DNA from: an uncultured Collinsella sp.
Lineage (GTDB): Bacteria; Actinomycetota; Coriobacteriia; Coriobacteriales; Coriobacteriaceae
Assembly (NCBI GenBank): GCA_902494465.1
Contig: CABUTH010000043.1
Location: forward strand, 1-11,813
Direction of reading: 5' to 3'
Length of the DNA stretch: 11,813 nucleotides
The notes under the pieces are model-generated. The model did no database searches and was not told where the DNA came from. It worked only from the letters and a program-made list of their open reading frames with translations. Position numbers and translations under genes: made by a program. Shown here piece by piece: positions 1-5,815 of the stretch (positions within the stretch are counted from its first letter, which is position 1; the number at the start of each line of letters is the position of its first letter).

Positions 1-134
1 CTTCCATGAATGCGGCGTGGCCGCCGCGGCTGAATTAGACACTCACCATTGTCGGCCTGATCCGCGGTCTTTCATGCAGCAGGGGCTCTCAATGTTTTTA
101 TGTCCTGCTCATATCGTCTTTGATGGCAGCTGAA
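1..134. other. Upstream flank without an assignable gene
   Basis: No gene is assigned here. The plus-strand frame beginning at base 2 stays open to a TGA at 131-133 and would give about 43 residues, but it has no start codon inside the window, no recognisable motif and no ribosome binding site. It could be the 3' end of a gene that begins outside the window, or chance. Together with the repeat at 135-207 and the leader up to 312, this makes a gene-poor stretch of about 310 bases. Confidence 0.3.
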
Positions 135-207
135 GGGCACTCATTGGGGACAGACTTAAATGAGTGCCCGGGAAGTGGGCACTCATTTAAGTCTGTCCCC
201 AATGAGT
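135..207. repeat. Double hairpin repeat with a perfect 31-bp inverted repeat
   Basis: Bases 139-169 are the exact reverse complement of 177-207, with a 7-nt spacer (170-176). Each arm is itself a smaller hairpin. On the left, GGGCACTCATT (135-145) pairs with AATGAGTGCCC (159-169) around a 13-nt loop that starts with GGGGACAG. The right arm carries the same unit in opposite orientation. The layout is two REP-like units placed head to head, as in bacterial BIME elements. The GGGGACAG core recurs in hairpins near 4143, 5757 and 9847. It contains no gene, and any effect on transcript ends or DNA structure is not shown. Confidence 0.85.
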
Positions 208-248
208 AGGTGGAAGGTTGCGGGTTCTTTACGGGAATGTAGTGTGGG

Positions 249-277
249 CTGCGGAAACGTGGTTCTTTCCGTACAAT
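249..277 (+). promoter_or_regulatory. Possible promoter of the amino-acid transporter operon
   Basis: TACAAT at 272-277 is one base from the consensus -10 box and lies 36 nt before the first start codon of the operon, which gives a leader of plausible length. The matching -35 region (about 249-254) is poor. The 8-mer GGTTCTTT occurs at 223-230 and again at 261-268, both followed within a base or two by CG, and might be an operator or chance. Only the -10 box gives real support. Confidence 0.3.
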
Positions 278-312
278 AGTTCAACTCGTGTAAACGCAGG
301 GAAGGGACATTC

Positions 313-1044
313 ATGGCAGACATGATCGAGATCAAGCATCTCAACAAGTACTTTGGCGACCTGCATGTGCTCAAAGATATCAACCTCACCGTCAAGCGCG
401 GCGAGAAGCTCGTAATGATCGGGCCTTCCGGTTCGGGTAAGTCGACGCTCATCCGTTGCGTCGATTATCTGGAGGAGCCCACGTCGGGCGAGGTCGTCAT
501 CGACGGTACGCCGCTCACCAAAAAGAATCACCTGGAGATGGCTCGCAAGTACAGCTCCATGGTGTTTCAGCAATTCAACCTGTATCCCAACATGACGGTG
601 CTGGGCAACCTGACGCTCGCGCCCATCAAGCTGCAAAAGAAGAGCAAGGAGGAGGCGAACGAGATCGCCATCGCCGCGCTCAAGCGTGTCGGCATGGCGC
701 ATAAGGCCGGCGAGTATCCGCAGAACCTCTCGGGCGGTCAGCAGCAGCGCATTGCCATCGCCCGTGCCCTGTGCACCAAGCAGCCCATCATCCTGTTTGA
801 CGAGCCGACCTCGGCGCTCGACCCCGAGATGGTCCAGGAGGTTCTGGACGTTATGATTGAGCTCGCGCAGGAGGACATCACCATGATCTGCGTGACGCAC
901 GAGATGGGCTTTGCGCGCCAGGTGGCCGACCGCGTCATCTTTATGGAGGACGGCCGCATCCTGGAGGAGGGCACGCCCGAGCATTTCTTCGATAACCCCG
1001 AGAACCCGCGCTGCCGCGAGTTCCTGTCCAAGATTCTGCACTAG
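313..1044 (+). CDS. Polar amino-acid ABC transporter ATP-binding protein (GlnQ/GluA type)
   Basis: This is the ATPase that powers uptake through the permease pair encoded downstream; it acts on the cytoplasmic face of the membrane. The 243 residues show the complete ABC set in order: Walker [10 protein letters not shown] (37-45), Q-loop Gln at 86-87, signature LSGGQ (139-143), Walker B IILFDE (159-164), D-loop SALD (167-170) and switch His196. Length and sequence fit the polar amino-acid family (GlnQ, HisP, GluA). The start at 313 is chosen because GAAGGGA (301-307) lies 5 nt upstream; an in-frame ATG at 322 is a weaker alternative. It is the first gene of a four-gene operon and the binding-protein gene follows within 40 bases. 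Family membership is secure. The substrate (glutamate, glutamine, aspartate or another polar amino acid) is not. Confidence 0.95.
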   Translation: MADMIEIKHLNKYFGDLHVLKDINLTVKRGEKLVMIGPSGSGKSTLIRCVDYLEEPTSGEVVIDGTPLTKKNHLEMARKYSSMVFQQFNLYPNMTVLGNLTLAPIKLQKKSKEEANEIAIAALKRVGMAHKAGEYPQNLSGGQQQRIAIARALCTKQPIILFDEPTSALDPEMVQEVLDVMIELAQEDITMICVTHEMGFARQVADRVIFMEDGRILEEGTPEHFFDNPENPRCREFLSKILH

Positions 1045-1072
1045 GCGCGGTGATGGACATGACGGATATGAC

Positions 1073-1077
1073 GAGGG
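1073..1077 (+). promoter_or_regulatory. Ribosome binding site deciding the binding-protein start
   Basis: GAGGG lies 5 nt before the ATG at 1083. The earlier in-frame starts (GTG 1050, ATG 1053, 1059 and 1068) have no comparable purine-rich site. Starting at 1083 also places the twin-arginine motif at residues 3-5, as expected for a Tat leader. Confidence 0.5.
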
Positions 1078-1082
1078 CGGCC

Positions 1083-1928
1083 ATGTCGCGCCGTCGCTTT
1101 TTGCAGCTGGCTGGCGCCGGCATGCTCGCGCTGACGGGGACCGCGCTTACCGGTTGCGGCAACTCCACCAGCGGCGAGGGCTCCGACAAGGGGTCCAAGC
1201 TTGCGGCCATCAAGTCGCGTGGCCATCTGAATGCCGGCGTTAAGAAGGACGTTCCCGGCTATGGCTATTACGACACCGCCAAGGGCCGCTTTGAGGGCAT
1301 GGAAGTCGATTTGTGCTACCAGATCGCCGCTGCCGTCTTTGGCGTGAGCTACAAGGAGGCCCGCGCCCAGGAGCTTGTCGAGTTTACCGACGTGACGCCC
1401 AAGACGCGCGGCCCGCTGATCGATAACGGCCAACTTGACGTGGTCGCGGCGACCTACACCATCACCGACGAGCGCAAGAAGAGCTGGGATTTCTCGACGC
1501 CGTACCGCACCGACTACGTGGGACTCATGGTCAAGAAGCGTTCGGGCTTTACCTCGATTGAGGACCTGGACGGCAAGGTCATTGGCGTGAGCCAAGGTGC
1601 TACCACGCAGAGTCTGATTGAGCAGATGATCAAGGACAATGGCTTTAGCTGCAAGCCCGAGTTTAGGGCCTTTAGCGGCTATCCCATCATCAAGAGTTCG
1701 CTCGATGCCGGCAATATCGACGTCTTTGCCATGGACCGCTCCACGCTGGCCGGTTACATGAACGAGACCGTTGAGCTGCTGCAGCCCGAGGTCAAGTTTG
1801 GCGAGCAGGGCTACGGCGTGGCGACCAAGAAGGGCTGCGACCTTTCTGCCGTGGTCGATCAGGTGATTTGCGATCGCCTGGCCGATGGCTGGCTCGACCA
1901 AGAGGTCAAGACCTGGGGTCTTGTATAG
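1083..1928 (+). CDS. Amino-acid ABC transporter substrate-binding lipoprotein (family 3)
   Basis: This is the extracytoplasmic receptor that captures the amino acid and delivers it to the permeases encoded next. From the chosen start it has 281 residues. The leader SRRRFLQ (2-8), a hydrophobic stretch and lipobox LTGC (Cys25) indicate a Tat-exported lipoprotein anchored by its N-terminal cysteine. The mature part is a typical SBP_bac_3 domain. It opens with GHLNAGVKKDVPGYGYYD (about 47-64), then has TPKTRGPLIDNGQLDVVAATYTIT in two stretches (106-115 and 116-128), with Arg109 in the position that usually grips the ligand carboxylate, and MDRS (217-220) supplying the usual amino-group aspartate. 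This pattern is closest to glutamate/aspartate binders such as GluB, but specificity is inferred. An upstream GTG at 1050 would add 11 residues without a good ribosome site. Confidence 0.93.
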   Translation: MSRRRFLQLAGAGMLALTGTALTGCGNSTSGEGSDKGSKLAAIKSRGHLNAGVKKDVPGYGYYDTAKGRFEGMEVDLCYQIAAAVFGVSYKEARAQELVEFTDVTPKTRGPLIDNGQLDVVAATYTITDERKKSWDFSTPYRTDYVGLMVKKRSGFTSIEDLDGKVIGVSQGATTQSLIEQMIKDNGFSCKPEFRAFSGYPIIKSSLDAGNIDVFAMDRSTLAGYMNETVELLQPEVKFGEQGYGVATKKGCDLSAVVDQVICDRLADGWLDQEVKTWGLV

Positions 1929-1940
1929 GCGCATCGTCCA

Positions 1941-1948
1941 AGGAAGGA
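1941..1948 (+). promoter_or_regulatory. Ribosome binding site deciding the first permease start
   Basis: AGGAAGGA lies 5 nt before the ATG at 1954. It favours that start over an in-frame start at 1885, which would overlap the end of the binding-protein gene and add 23 residues unlike the permease family. Confidence 0.7.
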
Positions 1949-1953
1949 ATCAA

Positions 1954-2700
1954 ATGCTCGAAGGATTATTTGACGCCGACCGTTGGTCGACGACATTTCA
2001 AAACATGGGGCCCTTCTGGGAGGGCTTTAGCGTGACGCTGCAAGTGGTCGTTACCGGCCTGCTGCTGTCGCTGGTGCTGGGCACGCTGCTGGGCGTTTTC
2101 TCTACCACTCGCTCGCGCGTGCTGCGCGCCATAAGCCGCGTGTACGTGGAGTTTTACCAGAACACCCCGTTGCCCGTGCAAGTGCTCTTTATGTACATGG
2201 CCGGTCCGCAGTTTTTGCAGGCCATAACCGGTGCCGACCAGCCGGTGCGCATCGCGCCGTTCGTGCTGGGCTTCTTGGGTGTGGGCCTGTATCACGCGGC
2301 CTACATTTCGGAGGTCATCCGCACTGGTATCGAGGCGGTTCCGCGCGGTCAGATGGAGGCGGCCCAGAGCCAGGGCTTCACCCGTGCGCAGGCGTACTGG
2401 TACATCGTGCTGCCCCAGACGTTTAAGATCATTCTGCCGCCGCTGTGTAACCAGGCGCTCAACCTGGTCAAAAACACGTCGGTGCTGGCGCTTGTGGCCG
2501 GCGGCGACCTTATGTATCGTTCCGACAACTTTGTGAGTCTGTACGGTTACCTGCAGGGATACATCGTCTGCTGCCTTATGTACTTCATCATATGCTTTCC
2601 GCTCGCCATGCTGGTGCAGTGGCTCGAGCGCCGCTCCAAGGAGCGTCCGCGCGGCGTGAGCCTGGCCGAGCTGGGGCTCGACAACGTAGAGGAGGCCTAG
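1954..2700 (+). CDS. Amino-acid ABC transporter permease (HisM/GluC family)
   Basis: One of two integral membrane subunits forming the translocation channel. The 248-residue protein shows the polar amino-acid permease pattern: an N-terminal GFSVTLQ segment (24-30) leading into the first membrane helix, YVEFYQNTPLPVQVLF (64-79), which is the family's conserved 'R/QxTPxxVQ' region, and the cytoplasmic EAA loop EAAQSQGF (135-142) ending in IVLPQ (151-155), where the ATPase docks. Several hydrophobic segments follow, and the tail is charged (about 225-248). The start at 1954 is fixed by a strong ribosome site. The second permease gene begins 3 nt after the stop, so the two are probably translationally coupled. 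The EAA loop is nearly identical to that of the next gene, as expected for two halves of one channel. Confidence 0.94.
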   Translation: MLEGLFDADRWSTTFQNMGPFWEGFSVTLQVVVTGLLLSLVLGTLLGVFSTTRSRVLRAISRVYVEFYQNTPLPVQVLFMYMAGPQFLQAITGADQPVRIAPFVLGFLGVGLYHAAYISEVIRTGIEAVPRGQMEAAQSQGFTRAQAYWYIVLPQTFKIILPPLCNQALNLVKNTSVLALVAGGDLMYRSDNFVSLYGYLQGYIVCCLMYFIICFPLAMLVQWLERRSKERPRGVSLAELGLDNVEEA

Positions 2701-2703
2701 CGC

Positions 2704-3342
2704 ATGGAAATCTTCAACGCGACGAACCTGCTCTACATTTGGGGCGGCTTTGTTAAGACAATCGAGATCTCGGCGCTGTCGATCTTTTTCTCGCTCATCT
2801 TTGGCACGGTGCTGGCGCTCGTTAAAAGCTATGCGCCCCGCCCGTTCCGTATTTTGGTGAGCGCCTATATCGAGCTGTTCCGCTGCACGCCGAACCTGCT
2901 GTGGATCCTGTTTATCTACTTTACGGTGCAGGGTTTGGACATTGTGATTTCGACCATCGCCTTTACGCTGTTTACCAGCGCTGTTATGGCCGAGATTGTT
3001 CGCGGCGGCCTCAACTCGATTCCGCGCGGCCAGTTTGAGGCCGCGCAGAGCCAGGGCTTTGGCTTCTTTGCCACCATGCGCTACATCATTCTGCCGCAGA
3101 CGTTTAAGACGATCATTCCGGCGCTGTTTAGCCAGTGCACGACCGTCATTAAGGACAGCTCGTATCTTTCGGGCATTAACGTGGCCGAACTCATGTACAC
3201 GGCAAACGTCGTGATGGCCCACGCGATCGACCTGTCGCAGGTGCTTATGCTCTACGGCCTGGTGTTTGCGATGTACTTTGTGCTCAACTTTGGTATCTCG
3301 TTGCTGGTGAGGGCATATCAACGCCGTATCGTGGCCGCATAG
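2704..3342 (+). CDS. Amino-acid ABC transporter permease (GluD-like)
   Basis: Second membrane subunit of the importer. The 212-residue protein has an N-terminal GGFVKTIEISALSIFFSLIFG helix (start 14, residues 14-34), the family signature YIELFRCTPNLLWILF (55-70), an EAA loop EAAQSQGF (112-119) with YIILPQ (127-132), and further hydrophobic helices to the C-terminus. AGAGGAGG at 2688-2695, inside the end of the previous gene, lies 8 nt before the ATG and supports this start and translational coupling. It is 36 residues shorter than the partner permease, mainly through a shorter N-terminus, periplasmic loop and tail; all core elements are present. It is the last gene of the operon and a long palindrome begins at the base after the stop. 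Confidence 0.94.
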   Translation: MEIFNATNLLYIWGGFVKTIEISALSIFFSLIFGTVLALVKSYAPRPFRILVSAYIELFRCTPNLLWILFIYFTVQGLDIVISTIAFTLFTSAVMAEIVRGGLNSIPRGQFEAAQSQGFGFFATMRYIILPQTFKTIIPALFSQCTTVIKDSSYLSGINVAELMYTANVVMAHAIDLSQVLMLYGLVFAMYFVLNFGISLLVRAYQRRIVAA

Positions 3343-3448
3343 TCCTGCTTCCCCAAGCACGGCACCTTGCCCCTCAATCGTCGCTTGCGTACATTTAGTA
3401 CGCGGCGCTCCTCTTTCGGGGCAATCTGCCGCACTTGGGAAACCAGGA
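3343..3448. repeat. 106-nt imperfect palindrome after the transporter operon
   Basis: The element begins one base after the permease stop codon and folds end to end. The outer stem pairs TCCTG (3343-3347) with CAGGA (3444-3448), then CCCAAG with CTTGGG, then CGGCA with TGCCG. A middle stem pairs TTGCCCC (3367-3373) with GGGGCAA (3418-3424). The inner stem pairs GCGTAC (3387-3392) with GTACGC (3398-3403) around ATTTA. No run of T follows, so it is not a classical intrinsic terminator. It may still end or stabilise the operon transcript, or be a mobile palindromic repeat. The rest of the gap to 3512 holds no gene; a GTGACA at 3457-3462 could be a weak -35 box for the next gene. Confidence 0.7.
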
Positions 3449-3512
3449 CGGTCTAAGTGACAAAATGGGAATCAGGAATTGCCTATTTCTCATTTGTTAG
3501 AAAGGAATCGCG

Positions 3513-4136
3513 ATGAGCGATCTGGAGAACAAGAAGAGTCCTGTGGTCATTACCATTGCGCGCGACTTTGGTGCCGAGGGCCACGAGATTGGCCGTATCC
3601 TTGCCGATGAGCTGGGGATTCCGCTGTACGATAACGAGTTGCTGGTGCGTGCGTCGCTGCGCGCGGGCGAGTCGCTCGACAAGATGGCTGCCTACGACGA
3701 ACGCCTGGCCGTGGAGAATATGGCGTTTCTGCCCGACCGCTACGATGCGCGTTCGTACTCGGATAAGTTGTTCCAAAAGATGAGCCAGGTGATTTTGGAC
3801 CTGGGCGAGACCGAGAGCTGCATTATCGAAGGCCGCCTGTCCGATTATCTGCTGCGCAACAACCCCAACCACATTGCCGTGCTAGTGACCGCTCCCTTTG
3901 AGGACCGCGTCGAGATCGTGCGCAAGAAGCGCGGCCTTAACAAAAAGAAGGGCGCCAAGCTGGTCAAGCAGCAGCAGAAGGCGCGCGAGGCGTTCTATAA
4001 GCGCTATAGCGCCGGAAAGTGGAAGATGACGAGCGGTAAGGATATCGTCGTCAACCGCGCCAAGTTGGGACGCGAGGGCTGCAAGGACGTCATCGCCGCA
4101 GCCTACCGCTACAAGGTGGCTCAGCTCGAAGGCTAA
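3513..4136 (+). CDS. Cytidylate-kinase-like family protein
   Basis: A 207-residue protein of the cytidylate-kinase-like family, a group of P-loop NTPase-fold proteins of mostly unknown substrate. Visible marks are ITIARDFGAEGHEIGRILA (13-31), where the phosphate-binding loop sits, followed by LGIPLYDNELL (34-44), then CIIEGR (103-108) and IAVLVTAPFEDRVE (121-134). A Lys/Arg-rich segment (136-170) corresponds to the lid. The loop FGAEGHEIG lacks the GK(S/T) of true cytidylate kinases, as is common in this family, so a CMP kinase role should not be assumed. AAAGGA (3501-3506) lies 6 nt before the ATG. The gene stands alone between the transporter operon and a convergent regulator gene, so context does not suggest a pathway. 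Confidence 0.85.
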   Translation: MSDLENKKSPVVITIARDFGAEGHEIGRILADELGIPLYDNELLVRASLRAGESLDKMAAYDERLAVENMAFLPDRYDARSYSDKLFQKMSQVILDLGETESCIIEGRLSDYLLRNNPNHIAVLVTAPFEDRVEIVRKKRGLNKKKGAKLVKQQQKAREAFYKRYSAGKWKMTSGKDIVVNRAKLGREGCKDVIAAAYRYKVAQLEG

Positions 4137-4142
4137 CCGACC

Positions 4143-4189
4143 AAAACCACCACAGAGGGGATAGGCACCTTTGTGGTGGTTTTTGTTTT
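4143..4189. terminator. Bidirectional intrinsic terminator between convergent genes
   Basis: AAAACCACCACAGAGG (4143-4158) pairs with CCTTTGTGGTGGTTTT (4168-4183) with one G-U wobble, around a 9-nt loop, and is followed by TTTTTGTTTT. On the minus strand the same stem is followed by a short T run, so it can serve both the plus gene ending at 4136 and the minus gene ending at 4188. It belongs to the same CCACCACA...TGTGGTGG repeat family as the hairpins near 5757 and 9847, so this repeat appears to act as a terminator here. Confidence 0.8.
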
Positions 4190-5591
4190 AAGCTGAGGGG
4201 AAGATTTTGGTGAGACCGGCGCGCGTCTGCGTGTCGGTCTTTTGGTAGATAGAGCTCAGGTGGCGCTGTACCATGCGCATCGAGATGCCGAGTTCCTCGG
4301 CGACCTGCTTGAGCGGGCGTTCGTCCTGGGTCACGGCTATGAGCACGTCGACTTCGCGCGGGGTGAGAGCGTGATTGACGGTGAAGGCCTGGCGCTGCTC
4401 TTCGATACTCGGTGCAGCGAGCGCTTTCTCGGCTCGTTGCTGGTGTTCGCGCTCCTGCTCGGTTTGGGGCAGGCGGAACAAGCCGGCTGCCACGAATGTC
4501 GCGCAGGCGGCGACGAGCAAAACGAGCGCACCGATCATAATGAGAGAAACATTGCCAGAGGTCACAAGTGCAAGCGAGACGCCCGACGTGGTGAACGCGC
4601 ACACATTATTGGCCGCACGGCCCATGCCGGCCCAGAAGGCGGGCACGTGCATGCGTGGTGCCAGCTGAGTAAACGTGGCGGTGAAGAACGTGACGAAAAA
4701 GCCCGAGCTCAGGTAAAAGACGATAAGGCCCAGGTTGGGATCGGCCCCGGCCTCTACGGCTAGGATGGAAATGGTCGAGAGCACGGCGATGCCGAACATG
4801 ACAAGTCCCATGTAGCGGCGCTCGGCAAGATCAAAGATAAGACCGGCGGCAAGGCCGCTTGCAGCCAAAAAGAGGCGCGGCCAGGTCTGCACGGCAATGG
4901 TGCCGTGGGCGTTGGAGAGCGTGACAACGTTGTCGAGGGTCGAGAACAAGCAGGCAAGAACCATGACGAGCGCAATGCTCCAGCATGCCTGTTTGGCGAG
5001 GGCATGTGAGGGCTCGGCAAAGGGATTGATGGCGGGGCAGGAGCTCTCAGCAGCCTTTTGGGGAACGACGATGAGGGCGGAGATGGCGATAGTCGCTGTG
5101 CCAAGGACAATGAGCTCTGCGATACCGCCGCAATTGAGCAGGTTGACGGCGAACTGCATCAGGATGCCCGCGGCGTAGGCTGCTCCCGCACCGGTGGCAA
5201 GCTTGGGGTCATCCTGGAATGCCAACGAAAAGGCGTGGTGAGTGGCGGCGCCCAGCAGGCCGAGTCCGAGGAATGCGAGGCACCCCAGAATCTCGAGCGC
5301 AAGCGGGCTCGTGGGGGACTGAATCTGAGTCAACCCCAAGATGGCGATGGGGACGGCGGCGCTGACAACTGCCTGAGGCCGGCCTTTGCGCTGTGCGAGC
5401 CCGAGCAGCGGCGCATATCCGATAAAGCCGAGCACGCTCGCACCCAGAATAAAGCCCTGCGCGATTACAACGCGTTCGGCACCGGCGAGCAGCCCGACGT
5501 TGACGTCGAAGCGAAACTCGGCGGCAAGGAAGACGAAGGTGAAGAGCGCGAGTGCCAGAAGCGCGTTGATTTTAGGCTTGCTCAGGTTCAA
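4188..5591 (-). CDS. LuxR-family regulator with 12-helix MFS-like membrane domain
   Basis: A 467-residue membrane-anchored transcription regulator. Residues about 9-372 are a series of hydrophobic helices resembling an MFS carrier, with a polar break near 178-200 in the middle. After a charged linker (about 374-402) comes a LuxR/FixJ-type helix-turn-helix at about 408-465: LTPREVDVL, then LKQVAEELGISMRMVQRHL with its recognition helix near 437-451, then the usual Lys-Thr after the helix. This fusion is frequent in Coriobacteriia, where such genes often stand beside the genes they control; the ligand is generally unknown. The start is a TTG at 5591 with AAAGGA on the minus strand 6 nt upstream (plus 5598-5603); an in-frame stop further upstream and the lack of any ATG support it. 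It is divergent from the surface-protein genes, and a palindrome in the shared region is a candidate binding site. Confidence 0.9.
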   Translation of the reverse strand: MNLSKPKINALLALALFTFVFLAAEFRFDVNVGLLAGAERVVIAQGFILGASVLGFIGYAPLLGLAQRKGRPQAVVSAAVPIAILGLTQIQSPTSPLALEILGCLAFLGLGLLGAATHHAFSLAFQDDPKLATGAGAAYAAGILMQFAVNLLNCGGIAELIVLGTATIAISALIVVPQKAAESSCPAINPFAEPSHALAKQACWSIALVMVLACLFSTLDNVVTLSNAHGTIAVQTWPRLFLAASGLAAGLIFDLAERRYMGLVMFGIAVLSTISILAVEAGADPNLGLIVFYLSSGFFVTFFTATFTQLAPRMHVPAFWAGMGRAANNVCAFTTSGVSLALVTSGNVSLIMIGALVLLVAACATFVAAGLFRLPQTEQEREHQQRAEKALAAPSIEEQRQAFTVNHALTPREVDVLIAVTQDERPLKQVAEELGISMRMVQRHLSSIYQKTDTQTRAGLTKIFPSA

Positions 5592-5597
5592 GGACAG

Positions 5598-5603
5598 TCC
5601 TTT
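5598..5603 (-). promoter_or_regulatory. Ribosome binding site for a TTG start
   Basis: On the minus strand this reads AAAGGA and ends 6 nt before the TTG at 5591. No ATG or GTG in this frame lies between the upstream stop and the first membrane helix, so this site decides the unusual TTG start. Confidence 0.6.
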
Positions 5604-5628
5604 GGGTGGACGAATGATCGTGTCCTCG

Positions 5629-5657
5629 ATTGTAGCGTCCTTGGGACGCGTGTGGCG
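5629..5657 (-). promoter_or_regulatory. Possible promoter of the LuxR-family regulator
   Basis: On the minus strand TACAAT (5634 to 5629) is a good -10 match and would give a leader of about 30 nt. The -35 region near 5652-5657 is poor, which would fit a promoter that needs an activator. A second -10-like box, TATGAT (5671 to 5666), would place the palindrome at 5694-5721 just upstream of or over its -35 region. Neither choice is certain. Confidence 0.25.
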
Positions 5658-5683
5658 ATGGCGAAATCATATTGAATTAAACC

Positions 5684-5721
5684 GCAGGTAGAGGCCTAGG
5701 TTCGCATCTACGAACCTAGGC
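5684..5721 (+). promoter_or_regulatory. GCAGGTAG box plus palindrome, copy 1 (divergent region)
   Basis: GCAGGTAG begins at 5684, and GGTTCG begins 15 nt later at 5699. The palindrome has 11-bp perfect arms, GCCTAGGTTCG (5694-5704) and CGAACCTAGGC (5711-5721), around CATCTA. The same arrangement with the same offset occurs before the next two surface genes (7561 and 9888). This copy lies between the LuxR-type gene and the first surface gene, so it could control either or both. The short 6-nt centre and dyad symmetry fit a site for a dimeric regulator; an RNA hairpin in the leader is the alternative. Confidence 0.6.
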
Positions 5722-5756
5722 ATACGGAGTCATTTGGCACATCTTGGTGGTACAGG

Positions 5757-5791
5757 ACCACCACAAAGGGGACAGGCACCTTTGTGGTGGT
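5757..5791 (+). repeat. CCACCACAAAGG hairpin repeat in the leader of the first surface gene
   Basis: ACCACCACAAAGG (5757-5769) pairs perfectly with CCTTTGTGGTGGT (5779-5791) around GGACAGGCA. It is the same unit and orientation as the terminator at 4143, but no T run follows. TGGTGGT at 5745-5751 can pair instead with ACCACCA (5757-5763), so two folds compete. It lies between the palindrome and the ribosome site of the gene at 5816. Confidence 0.8.
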
Positions 5792-5803
5792 GTCCCTACG
5801 ACC

Positions 5804-5810
5804 AAGGAGG
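5804..5810 (+). promoter_or_regulatory. Strong ribosome binding site deciding the first surface-protein start
   Basis: AAGGAGG is a full Shine-Dalgarno match 5 nt before the ATG at 5816. The in-frame start 72 nt earlier (5744) lies inside the hairpin repeat and would place repeat-derived residues before the leader shared with the next gene. Confidence 0.85.
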
Positions 5811-5815
5811 GCGTT

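Noticed and set aside
229..1041. 270-codon minus-strand frame
   Set aside because: It is antisense to the ATPase gene, which has every ABC motif in order.
1041..1934. 297-codon minus-strand frame
   Set aside because: It is a shadow of the substrate-binding gene, whose plus frame shows a lipobox and a full SBP domain.
1966..3360. 464-codon open frame on the minus strand
   Set aside because: It lies opposite two permease genes with clear EAA loops and membrane helices. Its product is rich in His, Gln and Arg without any motif, as expected from a shadow of high-G+C coding DNA.
4242..4763. 173-codon plus-strand frame
   Set aside because: It lies opposite the LuxR helix-turn-helix and last membrane helices; its product is charged and has no motif.
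5590..5602. Palindrome AAGGAC-A-GTCCTT over the LuxR gene start
   Set aside because: A one-base centre cannot form an RNA hairpin, and the left arm is explained by the ribosome site; as a protein site it is unsupported.
5744..5815. Upstream start for the first surface protein
   Set aside because: It would translate the hairpin repeat and lacks a ribosome site, while the start at 5816 has a full AAGGAGG and aligns with the neighbour's leader.
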